From NCBI GenBank assembly GCA_040222455.1, contig JAVKDD010000011.1:248001-312000 (forward strand): a stretch of DNA of 64,000 bases, written 5' to 3'. Positions 1 to 9,954 of this stretch are shown here, piece after piece. The notes under the pieces were generated by a model, which saw only the letters and a program-made list of their open reading frames with translations, searched no databases and was not told the DNA's origin. The first letter of the stretch is position 1, and each line of letters starts with the position of its first letter. Source of the stretch: RHLJ01 sp040222455 (GTDB lineage Bacteria; Bacteroidota; Rhodothermia; Balneolales; Balneolaceae). A program made the position numbers and the translations under genes.

Positions 1-3000
1 TTCGTTATCAATCAATATCGCCAGATGGCAGTCAAATCGTTTTTACGTATATGGGAGACTTATACAAAGTCCCGACAGCTGGAGGTGCAGCTACTCAGCT
101 CACTTTTCATGAAGCCCACGATTATGAGGCTATATGGAGTAAAGATGGAAAAACAATAGCCTTCGCATCCGATCGATATGGGAACTTTGATATTTATACA
201 TTGAGCATAAATGGTGGTGCTGCAAAACGAATTACTTTCCATTCAAACGACGAGACACCTTATTCTTTTACCAATGATGGTAAGAATGTAATTTTCGGAG
301 CTCTGAGAATGGATATAGCAGAGCATAGAAGCTTTCCAACTGGGTCGCAGACTGAGTTATATACCGTTCCTGTTACAGGCGGTAGAGTGGACCAATTATT
401 TACTTTTCCTGCAGAATATATAAAGGTAAGTAAGAATGGAAAACAAATGGTGTATCATGATAAACCAGGTGGAGAAAACGAATGGAGAAAACATCATACT
501 TCTGCGGTTACACGCGACCTTTGGAAATACGATGTAGATTCTGATACTCACACAATGATTACCTCGTTCAATGGGGAAGATCGCCAACCTGTTTATAGTC
601 CGGATGAAAGTTCACTCTATTATTTAAGTGAAGTAAGTGGAAATTTTAATATTCATAAGATTTCGATTGCAAATCCGGGTTCGAACGAACAGTTAACAGA
701 TTTTAAAACGCATCCAGTTCGTTTTCTAAGTATTGGAAATGGTACTCTGGCTTTCGGCTATGATGGAGAGTTATATACTATGAGAGAGGGAGAATCTCCA
801 AAAAAAGTAAACGTGAGAATTACTACTGCTGAAAAAAGTAACTCTGATCGTTTCATCACAATTAATGGTGGTGTTGATGAAATGGCAATATCACCCAATG
901 GAAAAGAGATTGCGTTTACAGCACGGGGAGAAGTTTTCGTAACTAACATAGATGGTTCTCTAACTAAAAGAATTACTAATACTCCAGAGCAGGAACGTTT
1001 TGTTACGTTTGCTCCAGATGGCAAAGGTGTAGTTTATGCAAGCGAAAGAGAGGGTAAATGGAGTATATTTAAAACTGAAAAAACTCGAGATGAAGAGCCG
1101 TTTGTATTTGCATCTACATTATTGAGTGAGAGTGTTTTGATCTCAGACGATATAGATAATTATATGCCCGAATTTTCGCCTGACGGGAAAAAACTAGCGT
1201 ATATCGCAGGTAGAAGAACTCTTAGAATCAAAGACATGGACTCTGGTGATACCGTAGATTTGCTAACTCCGGAAGATCTATTTCACATGCGAGATGGAGA
1301 TAAATATTTTAAATGGAGTCCCGATAGTAAGTGGTTATTGGTTGATTGGAGCAAGTCGTTAAATGATAGCGAAGTATTATTAATGTCAGCCGATGGAAAA
1401 GAGCGTATCAATCTCACAGAATCTGGTTATTACGATTATAGCCCAAAATGGGTAAATGATGGAAAGCAAATGCTATGGTTTAGTAATCGTAATGGACTAA
1501 AAAGCTATGCAACGAGTGGTCGATTTCAGTCAGATGTGTATTCCATGTTTTTTACTCAAGACGCATGGGATAAGTATAACATGAGTGAAGATGATTATAA
1601 GCTTATGAAAGAAATCGAAAAGGCGAATAAGTCTGAAGATAATGATGAAAAAGCAGATGACAAGAAAGAAGAGAAAGCTGAAGAAAAAACTGAAGCTTTA
1701 ACTTTCGATTGGGATGGGATGAAAGATCGTAAAGACCGATTAACCATCCACTCTAGTTATTTGTCGGATGCTATTCTTTCAAAAGATGGCGAGAAATTGT
1801 ACTACATGGCTCAATTCGAAGATCGATATAATCTTTGGGAAACTGAGCTTAGAACAGGGGATACCAAAATGACAATTAAGCTAAATACTGGTGGTGGAAG
1901 CTTAACTTGGGATAAAGATATGGAAAACTTATATCTACTCAGTGGAGGTAGAATCTCAAAAGTTGACCTTAGTGGAGGTAGCACAAAAGGAATTAGTATT
2001 TCAGGTGAAATGGAATACGATGAACGTGCCGAACGAGAAGCAATTTTCGAACATGTGTACATTCGCACTAAAAATATCTTTTATGAACCTACATTTCATG
2101 GTATTGATTGGGAATTAATGCGTAATGAGTACAAGAAATATTTACCGCACGTAGGAAATAACTACGAATTTTCGGAAGTACTATCTGAAATGCTTGGTGA
2201 ATTGAATGTGTCTCACTCAGGTTCTCGATATGGTAATAATATTGAAAATGGTGATGCAACCGCCTCATTGGGAATCTTCTTTGATTATGATCATTCTGGA
2301 AATGGAATTAAAATTACCGAAGTGATTAAAGGTGGGCCTCTCGACAAAGCTGCTTTTGATGTAGAAGCTGGTATGATTATCCAAAAAATTGACGGAGAAA
2401 CTATTTCACCTGATAAAGACATAGCAAGCTACCTGAATAGAAAATCAGATAAATTCACCTTGCTAGAACTTACAAATTCAGACGGTAAAAATAGTCAGAC
2501 CATTACCGTAAAACCTATTTCGTTAGGTGCAGAACGAGGATTACTATATGATCGATTTGTTCGAATGAACGAAGAGGAAGTGGCAGAGAAAAGTAACGGT
2601 GAGCTTGGATACGTTCATATTCCGGGAATGGGAGACGGACCTTATCGAAGTATTTACGAAGATATGATGGGTAAATATTTTGATGCTAAAGCTGTAATCG
2701 TTGATACCCGAAATAACGGTGGTGGTGATTTGGTTGCAGACCTTGCAATGTTCTTCACAGGTAAGAGATTTATTACTTACGAAACAGAAGCTAAAGTTGT
2801 AGGTGGTGAACCTACTTCGAGATGGACAAAACCAACACTAACCATGTTCAACGAAAGTAACTACTCAGATGGACATTGTTACGCTGAAGCTTATGATGAA
2901 CTTGAAATAGGAACAACCTTAGGAATGCCTGTTCCAGGTACATGTAGCTTTGCAGGATGGGAGCGATTACCAAATGGAATGGTTTGGGGAGTTGTTCCTG

Positions 3001-3149
3001 TAAGTTCTAAAAATATGGCTGGTGAATGGCAAGAAAACAATCAAACAGAACCAGATATTAAAGTGAAAAATATGCCGGGTATTGTTGATGAAGGTCGAGA
3101 CCAACAGCTGGAACGCGCCATTGAAGAGTTACTTAAAGAAGTAGAATAA
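1..3149 (+). CDS. Tricorn-type S41 protease, 5' end outside window
   Basis: This encodes a large tricorn-type protease (peptidase family S41), a family that degrades peptides. The frame is open from base 3 to the left edge and the residues before the first Met (base 51) already read as a propeller strand with SPDG, so the true start lies outside and no signal peptide can be judged. Numbered from that Met, TolB/PD40-like propeller repeats fill about 1-510, a Lys/Glu-rich linker lies near 535-560, more repeats follow to about 650, and a PDZ domain lies near 745-835. The catalytic residues are His722 (SHSGSRYG), Ser939 (YSDG) and Glu1000 (TEPDI). Their spacing (217 and 61) is close to that of archaeal tricorn (H746, S965, E1023). 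It ends at a strong terminator shared with the convergent downstream gene. Confidence 0.93.
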   Translation, partial: RYQSISPDGSQIVFTYMGDLYKVPTAGGAATQLTFHEAHDYEAIWSKDGKTIAFASDRYGNFDIYTLSINGGAAKRITFHSNDETPYSFTNDGKNVIFGALRMDIAEHRSFPTGSQTELYTVPVTGGRVDQLFTFPAEYIKVSKNGKQMVYHDKPGGENEWRKHHTSAVTRDLWKYDVDSDTHTMITSFNGEDRQPVYSPDESSLYYLSEVSGNFNIHKISIANPGSNEQLTDFKTHPVRFLSIGNGTLAFGYDGELYTMREGESPKKVNVRITTAEKSNSDRFITINGGVDEMAISPNGKEIAFTARGEVFVTNIDGSLTKRITNTPEQERFVTFAPDGKGVVYASEREGKWSIFKTEKTRDEEPFVFASTLLSESVLISDDIDNYMPEFSPDGKKLAYIAGRRTLRIKDMDSGDTVDLLTPEDLFHMRDGDKYFKWSPDSKWLLVDWSKSLNDSEVLLMSADGKERINLTESGYYDYSPKWVNDGKQMLWFSNRNGLKSYATSGRFQSDVYSMFFTQDAWDKYNMSEDDYKLMKEIEKANKSEDNDEKADDKKEEKAEEKTEALTFDWDGMKDRKDRLTIHSSYLSDAILSKDGEKLYYMAQFEDRYNLWETELRTGDTKMTIKLNTGGGSLTWDKDMENLYLLSGGRISKVDLSGGSTKGISISGEMEYDERAEREAIFEHVYIRTKNIFYEPTFHGIDWELMRNEYKKYLPHVGNNYEFSEVLSEMLGELNVSHSGSRYGNNIENGDATASLGIFFDYDHSGNGIKITEVIKGGPLDKAAFDVEAGMIIQKIDGETISPDKDIASYLNRKSDKFTLLELTNSDGKNSQTITVKPISLGAERGLLYDRFVRMNEEEVAEKSNGELGYVHIPGMGDGPYRSIYEDMMGKYFDAKAVIVDTRNNGGGDLVADLAMFFTGKRFITYETEAKVVGGEPTSRWTKPTLTMFNESNYSDGHCYAEAYDELEIGTTLGMPVPGTCSFAGWERLPNGMVWGVVPVSSKNMAGEWQENNQTEPDIKVKNMPGIVDEGRDQQLERAIEELLKEVE

Positions 3150-3171
3150 TTAGAACTTCGATTAAATAAAA

Positions 3172-3206
3172 AGCCCTGCACATAGTTAATGTGCAGGGCT
3201 TTATTT
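3172..3206. terminator. Bidirectional intrinsic terminator
   Basis: A perfect 10-bp stem (3172-3181 with 3191-3200) encloses a 9-nt loop. A-rich sequence lies on the left and T-rich sequence on the right, so it can stop both the protease gene from the left and the convergent lamin-tail gene from the right. Confidence 0.9.
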
Positions 3207-3220
3207 ATGAACCATAAGTT

Positions 3221-4054
3221 TTACTTAATCAGTGTCATTCTTCGGGTTAAAGTTTGTCCAACCTGACTAATTCGATAGATGTAAATACCTGATGTCAAAT
3301 TAGAAGCATCAAAACTTAGATCATAATTTCCGGTAGCCTGAACTTCATTTACAAGAACTGCTACTTTCTGTCCTAATAAATCAAAGACCTCTAGTTTTAC
3401 ATTCCCCGGTTTAGAAATGCTGTATGAGATATTTGTGGAAGGATTAAATGGATTGGGATAGTTTTGAGAAAGTGAAAATTTAACGGGACTCAAATAGTCT
3501 TCTTCATTTGAAACACTTACCGAATTAGTAGATCCAGGAGTTCCAAAACCAGCAGAAGCAGCCCAGCTTGAAGCTAAGCTATTATCAAGTTCAGGGTCTT
3601 TTAATTCTAAGGTAGAACCATCACCGTCTGGTTCTGTAGGCCAAGGCGAAGCATCATCATACTCTACCTGATCAACTAAAACTTCAGAACTATCATATAA
3701 GCGTACCAACTCTCCACCGTTACTAAAATTGAAATCAATGGTTCCAATTCTATTTTGAACATTCGGGAAAACGGCGTCAAAATTTTCTATAGTATTCACT
3801 GCTACAATATAAGCTCCAGCAGTTAAGGTAGTATTTGCAGGAAAGGCAAACACATTGTCATCATTGCTATCTTTAATAATCCAGCCTGAAATATCTACGG
3901 TAGATGATCCATGGTTAAATATCTCGATCCAGTCATTGGAATCCATATCACTCGGAGAATTGTAATTTATCTCGTTAATCACGATGGATTGACTGAAACC
4001 AATCCCAAGACTTATAAATGAAAGAAAAATGGTAAGAAAATATCTTTTAAACAT
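3221..4054 (-). CDS. Secreted lamin-tail domain protein with type IX sorting domain
   Basis: The 277-residue product has an N-terminal signal peptide (cleavage expected after the GFSQ near residue 22). A lamin-tail domain (LTD) follows at about 23-135, recognisable from INEINYN, DWIEIFN and DISGWIIKD. The last 80 residues form a type IX secretion system C-terminal sorting domain, with QNYPNPFNPST, a DLLGQKV strand and a terminal SGIYIYRI...RRMTLIK. The expected fate is export across the outer membrane and attachment or release at the surface; such LTDs are common in secreted nucleases and adhesins, but no catalytic domain is present here. It is a single gene with its own upstream region, convergent with the protease gene. 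The precise role is unknown. Confidence 0.88.
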   Translation of the reverse strand: MFKRYFLTIFLSFISLGIGFSQSIVINEINYNSPSDMDSNDWIEIFNHGSSTVDISGWIIKDSNDDNVFAFPANTTLTAGAYIVAVNTIENFDAVFPNVQNRIGTIDFNFSNGGELVRLYDSSEVLVDQVEYDDASPWPTEPDGDGSTLELKDPELDNSLASSWAASAGFGTPGSTNSVSVSNEEDYLSPVKFSLSQNYPNPFNPSTNISYSISKPGNVKLEVFDLLGQKVAVLVNEVQATGNYDLSFDASNLTSGIYIYRISQVGQTLTRRMTLIK

Positions 4055-4151
4055 ACTGAACTGAGGACGATGAAATTTTAAAGGTAATACTGGGTTAACA
4101 ATTCCATAATATAAAAAAGAAATACAGAACCCTTTCTTAAATCTTTTTCAT

Positions 4152-4183
4152 AAAAAAAAGCCTGAACGATGAGATTCAGGCTT
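4152..4183 (-). terminator. Intrinsic terminator of the ctp gene
   Basis: A 9-bp perfect stem (4158-4166 with 4175-4183) is followed, in the minus-strand direction, by a run of eight U residues (complement of 4152-4159). It lies 23 bases beyond the stop of the processing protease gene. Confidence 0.88.
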
Positions 4184-4205
4184 TCAGTTCGGTTTAGAAA
4201 AAGTC

Positions 4206-6116
4206 TTAGCCTTCTTTTTTTAGATTTGATACATCATTAACCATAGCTTTTCCTTTTGCTAAAGCTTCTAGCTTTGAGTAAGCATCCCATAATGTCATTG
4301 CTTCTTCTAAGGTAGTGTCAAATACATCATTAATTACAGGATAGAAATAAGGGAGTCCCCAAACTTGTCGAGCTAACTCGGCTTTCATTCTTCCTTCCGC
4401 CATCCATTTTACTTCTTCGAAATAGCCTTTAGGTACAAAGAGCGAGTCATTTTTAAATTCAGGTTCGGTAACTTCGTTGCTTATTACCATTCCATTTTCT
4501 TCTAAAGAAGCTTTAAATCCGTTTACTTCTTCATCCGACCATGTGAAATCAGTTCTAAATTTTTCGAAGTCATCTTTCCATTTATCTCTAAAATCGGTTC
4601 CATTTTCGTCCAAATAATTCCGGATAAAATCAAAGGAAACACGCTTTCTTAGAGAGAAATTAATCATATATCCAGATCTAGAGGTATCTGGTTGGATTAT
4701 ATAATCTGGGACAATTCCGCCACCACCATATACAGTTCGACCAGCGTCTGTTTTATATTTAAGTGAATCAGGTACATGATCGACAAATTCAATGGCATCG
4801 TTCATTGCATTGTCACGACGGTAAATTTCATACGCATATTCTTCACCGCCACCTTCCGTAAATGCTTTTTGAATCACTCTTCCGGATGGAGTTGAATACC
4901 GTGATATGGTTACCCGAACCATGCTTTTATCAACTAATTCGTATTGTTGTTGAACCAATCCTTTGCCAAAAGTGCGTCGACCAACAATTAATGCTCGGTC
5001 ATGATCCTGTAAAGCACCTGAAACTATCTCACTGGCAGAAGCCGCTCCTTCATCTACTAAAACAATAACCGGTTTCTCCTTAAAAACACCATCTTTTCTG
5101 GAAAAATATTCATTGTTGAAGCGGGTATGTCTACTTTTTGTAGCAACAAGTTCGGTTCCTTTCGGGAAAAACTCTTCAGCAATAGCGACTGCCTGACCGA
5201 GATATCCACCTGGATTTCCTCTTAAGTCAAGTACTAGCCGATCCATTCCTTTTTGTTTAAGATCATCCATTGCTTGCATAAATTCATCATGGGTAGTAGC
5301 TGCAAATCGATTTATTTTTATATATCCTGTTTGATCGTCGAGCATGTAGGAAGTGTCTACTGTGTAAAGAGGAATATCATCACGTGTAATGGTGAAATAA
5401 ATGATGTTTTGTACGCCGGGGCGAATAATTCCCACTTTCACTTTAGTTCCTTTTTCACCACGAAGATGAGCTTGAACTTGCTCGTTAGTGAATCCTACAG
5501 CCGAAGTATCATCAATTTGTATAATTCGATCACCCGATTGAATACCAAGTTGATCGCTCGGGCCACCTGCAATTGGAGTAACAACGGTTATGGTGTCATC
5601 AATTACGTTAAACTGAACACCAATACCTTGAAATTTCCCGGCAAAATTTTCCTGATCTACTTCACTGTCCTCGGCTTCAATAAAAACTGAATGGGGATCA
5701 AGAGTAGAGAAAAGTCCTCGAATAGCTCGTTCTGTAAGCTTACTCATATCTTGTTCTGGACTGTTATTCGTAACATATAAATAGGCAGCTTCAAAGTTAG
5801 TATAAGAGTCACGAAGCGAAGTTATTTTAACACCTGGAAATGTTGTATCAATAGGAGTATCAGAAATTTTAAGGGTAGAATCTTGAATTCCAGTCACTAA
5901 ATATCTAATGCTGGTTTTATACATGATATCAAGGTCGGCATATTCATAATAGTTTTGAAGAATGCTTCTTTGTGCCTGCACATATTTAGTAAGGTTGGTG
6001 GTATCATCATTTTTTGGTTTGATGATTTCATCGATCCCTGCAAAATTTAATGTAGCAAGGAGCAACACAACAAAAAGGTTAGGAATAATAAATCGCTTCA
6101 ACGTCATAAATCTCAT
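4206..6116 (-). CDS. ctp: C-terminal processing serine protease (CtpA/Prc family)
   Basis: This is an S41A protease that cuts envelope proteins from their C-terminal ends. A hydrophobic N-terminal segment at about 5-27 should anchor or export it. A PDZ domain lies near 150-240, with the GIGVQFN entry strand and the SGDRIIQID turn, and an S41 core follows. The Ser/Lys dyad is visible as Ser360 in the SASE motif and Lys385 in TFGKG, with the usual 25-residue spacing. At 636 residues it is long for CtpA, with about 190 residues after the core; the tail is predicted hydrophilic and of unknown use. Two candidate starts lie nine bases apart (6116 and 6107). The gene follows hslU after 88 bases, probably in one transcript with hslVU, which would group protein quality-control functions. 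Confidence 0.93.
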   Translation of the reverse strand: MRFMTLKRFIIPNLFVVLLLATLNFAGIDEIIKPKNDDTTNLTKYVQAQRSILQNYYEYADLDIMYKTSIRYLVTGIQDSTLKISDTPIDTTFPGVKITSLRDSYTNFEAAYLYVTNNSPEQDMSKLTERAIRGLFSTLDPHSVFIEAEDSEVDQENFAGKFQGIGVQFNVIDDTITVVTPIAGGPSDQLGIQSGDRIIQIDDTSAVGFTNEQVQAHLRGEKGTKVKVGIIRPGVQNIIYFTITRDDIPLYTVDTSYMLDDQTGYIKINRFAATTHDEFMQAMDDLKQKGMDRLVLDLRGNPGGYLGQAVAIAEEFFPKGTELVATKSRHTRFNNEYFSRKDGVFKEKPVIVLVDEGAASASEIVSGALQDHDRALIVGRRTFGKGLVQQQYELVDKSMVRVTISRYSTPSGRVIQKAFTEGGGEEYAYEIYRRDNAMNDAIEFVDHVPDSLKYKTDAGRTVYGGGGIVPDYIIQPDTSRSGYMINFSLRKRVSFDFIRNYLDENGTDFRDKWKDDFEKFRTDFTWSDEEVNGFKASLEENGMVISNEVTEPEFKNDSLFVPKGYFEEVKWMAEGRMKAELARQVWGLPYFYPVINDVFDTTLEEAMTLWDAYSKLEALAKGKAMVNDVSNLKKEG

Positions 6117-6204
6117 ATTTCTTATATTCTATAGTAATAACCAAATCTGTAGGAATTAGTTTCACCCGTAACGAGTGTAATAAATAAATACGTATCTACC
6201 AATG

Positions 6205-7599
6205 TTAAAGGATGTAATGGCTCAAATCTTTATCCTTCACTAATCCTGCTAATTGCTTTTCTACATAATTTGGGTCGATGGTAATCTCACCAGAGTTTAT
6301 ATCATCGGGAACAGCAAAAAGTAATTCATCAAACAAGGAAGACATAATGGTATGTAATCGACGGGCTCCAATATTTTCGACCTGAGAATTTACAAGCGCC
6401 GCTATTCTTGCAAGTTCACGAACTGCTTCTTCTGTAAAAGTTATTTTAACGCCCTCGGTTTCTAACATCGCCTGATATTGTTTAGTAAGTGCATTTTTTG
6501 GTTTACTAAGAATATCAAAGAAATCGTCTTCGGTAAGAGAATTCAACTCAACGCGAATTGGGAATCGTCCTTGGAGTTCAGGAATTAAATCAGATGGTTT
6601 AGAAACATGAAACGCTCCTGACCCTATAAATAAAATATGATCGGTTTTTACAATACCATGTTTCGTACTAACGGTACTTCCTTCCACAATAGGGAGGAGA
6701 TCGCGTTGCACACCTTGCCTACTTACATCCGGACCACTTTTACCGGCTCCGGTTGAAGGTTCTGCTATTTTATCGATTTCATCAATAAATACAATTCCTT
6801 GCTTTTGAACTCTTTCCAGTGCTTCCTGTACGGCCGACTCATGATCAATCAGTTTCTCTGCTTCTTCTTCAACTAGAAGTTCACGGGCTTCTTTAACGGG
6901 TAATTTTCTTTTCGATTTTTTTCCTTTATTACCCAAATTTCCAAGCATATCCTGCAGATTTACGCCCATTTCTTCCATTCCACCAGGGCCAAATACCTGC
7001 ATCATTCCGCCACCTTTGGTGCTTTTAACCTCTATTTCAATTTCTCGATCATCCAGATCACCATTTTTTAATTTTTCTCTAAAACGGTCTCTGGTTCGTT
7101 CGTTTAATTCAACATCATTCGGATCTTGAGGTTTGCTGTTGGAATCATTTGAAAAACCAACGCCGGTTTTCTTAACAGGAGGAATGAGTATATCTAAAAT
7201 CCGTTCTTCAGCAAGATCTGCAGCTTTTTCTTTAACTCGTTCCTGCATTTCATCCTTCACCATATTTAAAGCAAGATCAGTTAAATCACGAATCATTGAT
7301 TCAACATCGCGCCCAACATAACCAACTTCAGTAAATTTAGATGCCTCAACTTTAACAAAAGGTGCCATTGCAAGTTTAGCTAAACGGCGGGCAATTTCAG
7401 TTTTACCAACACCTGTTGGTCCAATGAGCAGTATATTATTGGGTACAATCTCTTCCCGAATTTCTTCGTCAGAGTTCATTCTTCGCCAACGATTTCTTAG
7501 CGCAATTGCTACCGAACGCTTAGCTCCTTTCTGCCCAACAATATATTTATCAAGTTCTCTAACAACTTGCTGTGGGGTTAAACTCTTTAATTCTGTCAT
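6205..7599 (-). CDS. hslU: ATP-dependent unfoldase HslU (ClpY)
   Basis: HslU is the AAA+ hexamer that unfolds substrates and feeds them to HslV in the cytoplasm. The 464-residue length is normal. The Walker A motif GPTGVGKT ends at residue 67, Walker B is VFIDEIDK, and the GYVGRDVE pore signature follows the N domain. A variable I domain with a Gly-rich stretch lies near 140-245. The last residues, DLSHYIL, match the C-terminal tail that inserts into HslV. The gene starts 3 bases after the hslV stop, so the two are cotranscribed and probably translationally coupled. Confidence 0.98.
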   Translation of the reverse strand: MTELKSLTPQQVVRELDKYIVGQKGAKRSVAIALRNRWRRMNSDEEIREEIVPNNILLIGPTGVGKTEIARRLAKLAMAPFVKVEASKFTEVGYVGRDVESMIRDLTDLALNMVKDEMQERVKEKAADLAEERILDILIPPVKKTGVGFSNDSNSKPQDPNDVELNERTRDRFREKLKNGDLDDREIEIEVKSTKGGGMMQVFGPGGMEEMGVNLQDMLGNLGNKGKKSKRKLPVKEARELLVEEEAEKLIDHESAVQEALERVQKQGIVFIDEIDKIAEPSTGAGKSGPDVSRQGVQRDLLPIVEGSTVSTKHGIVKTDHILFIGSGAFHVSKPSDLIPELQGRFPIRVELNSLTEDDFFDILSKPKNALTKQYQAMLETEGVKITFTEEAVRELARIAALVNSQVENIGARRLHTIMSSLFDELLFAVPDDINSGEITIDPNYVEKQLAGLVKDKDLSHYIL

Positions 7600-7602
7600 A
7601 AT

Positions 7603-8151
7603 TTAATCTTCAATTTGTAAAAGGGTACGATTGTGATTCGTATAAATGTCGATATCGGCAGCAATACGAAGGGCTTCGTCTACTATTTCTTTGGCTTTCA
7701 TTTTTGGTGAATGTTTAACCATAGCTCTTGCTGCAGCTAAAGCATAGCTTCCACCGCTTCCAATGGTAACAATATTGTCATCTGGTTCAATCACATCTCC
7801 CTGACCAGAAATAACAAGAGCATGCTCTTGATCCATTACAACAAGAAGGGCTTCTAATTTTTGTAAATATTTATCTTTACGCCATTCCTTTGCTAACTCA
7901 ACAGCGGCACGTTGCATATTGCCATTGTATTCGTCCAATTTTCCTTCGTAGCGCTCGAACAGAGTGAAGGCGTCTGCTGTAGATCCTGCAAAACCTGCGA
8001 GAATTTTTCCCTCATTCAATTTTCTAACTTTCTTAACGGTAGACTTCATAACTGTGGTCTTCATGGTCGCCTGACCATCGCTACCGATGGCGGCTTCACC
8101 GTTATGAATAATTCCCACCACCGTAGTGGCGTGTAGGTTAAATAAACTCAT
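7603..8151 (-). CDS. hslV: ATP-dependent protease subunit HslV (ClpQ)
   Basis: HslV is the threonine protease that forms the proteolytic chamber of HslUV. The 182-residue product begins with a short propeptide ending in HA; cleavage before Thr9 would expose the catalytic N-terminal Thr in TTVVGI. The conserved SDGQ, GFAGSTADAF and IGSGG motifs are all present. It lies directly upstream of hslU in the usual order and 54 bases after the RNase G/E gene, so these genes may form a longer operon with ctp at the end. Confidence 0.98.
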   Translation of the reverse strand: MSLFNLHATTVVGIIHNGEAAIGSDGQATMKTTVMKSTVKKVRKLNEGKILAGFAGSTADAFTLFERYEGKLDEYNGNMQRAAVELAKEWRKDKYLQKLEALLVVMDQEHALVISGQGDVIEPDDNIVTIGSGGSYALAAARAMVKHSPKMKAKEIVDEALRIAADIDIYTNHNRTLLQIED

Positions 8152-8205
8152 GTTAATCTTTTTGATTAATAGTTAGCTCAGGTTTTGCAATAACCGAGCC
8201 ACTGT

Positions 8206-9954
8206 TTAATTGCGAGAGTTTTGATGTCTGCGATTCGGATTTCCATTCGAATTGGCAGTAGAGCCTGACGATCTGTTATTTCTGTTCTGTGGGCGCTCTT
8301 TCTTAGAATACTCAAGATCGCTTCTATTAGGCTTTCCACTATCAGTCTCTTCCAGTTCCTGACGATTTAACAAATCCTCAATAGATTCCCCACGAATAAT
8401 AACATCGGTAATATCGATATCAGAACCAGCAAGGGTAACGTGGAATTCGTTTAATGAAATGGTTTCATCTCCGATAACAGAAACTTTTACATGGTATTTA
8501 CTTAGCCATTTCCAGCGAGTGCTGAATAATCCTTTGGTTAAAAACGATTTCAAATACGGATTCACATATAAATCAATAGCGCGATAATTAGTACTGTGCT
8601 TGAATTTACTAATCCAGCTTTCTATATCGGTTACAATGGTATCTTCGCTAACTACATTTCCAGATCCACCACACATTGGGCATACTTTTGAAACGGAGTT
8701 AACCACGCTGGGTCTAATTCTTTGTCGTGTGATTTGAACTAAGCCAAAATCACTCATTCCGATAATATTGGTTTTAGCCTGATCTTTTCGGAATTCTTTC
8801 TTTAGCTCATCATAGATTTTCTTACGGTTTTTCTCATCTTTTAAATCGATGAAATCTACTACGATGATACCACCAATATCTCGAAGGCGAAGTTGCTTTG
8901 CTATTTCTCTTGCAGCTTCAAGATTAGTTTTTAGTGAATTGTCTTCCTGACGTTCTTTGGCCGCATACGGACCAGAATTCACGTCTACTACATACATAGC
9001 TTCGGTTTGTTCAAAAATCAGATATCCACCCATTTTCATACGTACCCTAGGGCTGAAGATGGAATTCACATCTTCAGAAATCTTCATATGATCGAAAATG
9101 TGCTCTTTTCGTTTATAAAGCTCAACATTTGGAACCATTTGAGGAGCAATCTGGGCTACATATGATTTAATTTGTCGAAACATTTTCGGGTCATCAATCA
9201 ATACACGATCGTAATTTTTAGCAAAGAGATCGCGAATTAGACTCTCCGTCATATCCAAGTCTTTATAAAGAAGAGAAGGGGGTTTTGCCTTATCTAAGTT
9301 ATCTACAATTTTTTCCCATTTCTTTAGAACGTTACGTAAATCGTCTTCAATAGCCTGGTCGTCATGTCCTTGAGCTACAGTTCTAACAATCACCCCAAAA
9401 CCATCGGGAACCATACCATTAAGTAGGTTTTTTAGTCGACGACGTTCTTTATAATTACTGATTTTCTTCGATACAGCGATGTAATCGCCCATAGGGATTA
9501 ACACCAAAAAACGTCCGGCAATTGTTATATCAGTTGAAACTCTGGGTCCCTTTGAACCAATGGGTTCTTTTACAATTTGAACGAGAAGTTTCTGTCCGGT
9601 TTTCAACACCTTGCCGGCAAGCATCTGCTTTTGGGAGTTGGAAAGATTTTCCTTGTTTTGAATGTCTTTTCGTGCGTTAGATGGAATTGCATTCGGACCA
9701 TTTAACTTAGCCACATATTCGTCTAAGTGATCTCCAGCATCAGAAAAGTGAAGGAAGGCATCTTTAGGGGTGCCCATATCGATGAAAGCGGCTCTGATAC
9801 CACTCATCACTTTGTGTACACGTGCTACATAAATATTACCAACTGTACGCTGGTTCTCTTCTGATTCTATAAATAATTGTGCGAGTTCTCCATTTTCCAG
9901 GAGGGCAATCCGCGACTGATTTCCAGTCGAATGGATGATAATTTGGTTCTTCAT
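8206..9954 (-). CDS. rng: Ribonuclease G/E family endoribonuclease
   Basis: This endoribonuclease takes part in mRNA decay and rRNA processing. An S1 RNA-binding domain covers about 37-125 (YVARVHKVMSGI, AFIDMG). The metal-site motifs VVDVNSG and VDFIDLKD belong to the catalytic DNase I-like part, and the Zn-link CPMCGG is at residues 425-430. At 582 residues it is longer than typical RNase G and lacks the large RNase E scaffold; the extra C-terminal 50 residues are basic and Asn/Arg-rich and may bind RNA. The start at 9954 puts a normal RNase G N-terminus (IIIHSTGNQSRIALLENG) in place. Nearly 700 bases without a convincing gene lie upstream. Confidence 0.95.
   Translation of the reverse strand: MKNQIIIHSTGNQSRIALLENGELAQLFIESEENQRTVGNIYVARVHKVMSGIRAAFIDMGTPKDAFLHFSDAGDHLDEYVAKLNGPNAIPSNARKDIQNKENLSNSQKQMLAGKVLKTGQKLLVQIVKEPIGSKGPRVSTDITIAGRFLVLIPMGDYIAVSKKISNYKERRRLKNLLNGMVPDGFGVIVRTVAQGHDDQAIEDDLRNVLKKWEKIVDNLDKAKPPSLLYKDLDMTESLIRDLFAKNYDRVLIDDPKMFRQIKSYVAQIAPQMVPNVELYKRKEHIFDHMKISEDVNSIFSPRVRMKMGGYLIFEQTEAMYVVDVNSGPYAAKERQEDNSLKTNLEAAREIAKQLRLRDIGGIIVVDFIDLKDEKNRKKIYDELKKEFRKDQAKTNIIGMSDFGLVQITRQRIRPSVVNSVSKVCPMCGGSGNVVSEDTIVTDIESWISKFKHSTNYRAIDLYVNPYLKSFLTKGLFSTRWKWLSKYHVKVSVIGDETISLNEFHVTLAGSDIDITDVIIRGESIEDLLNRQELEETDSGKPNRSDLEYSKKERPQNRNNRSSGSTANSNGNPNRRHQNSRN

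Noticed and set aside
5253..5690. 145-codon plus-strand frame inside the processing protease gene
   Set aside because: It is antisense to an intact S41 catalytic region and has no protein-like features.
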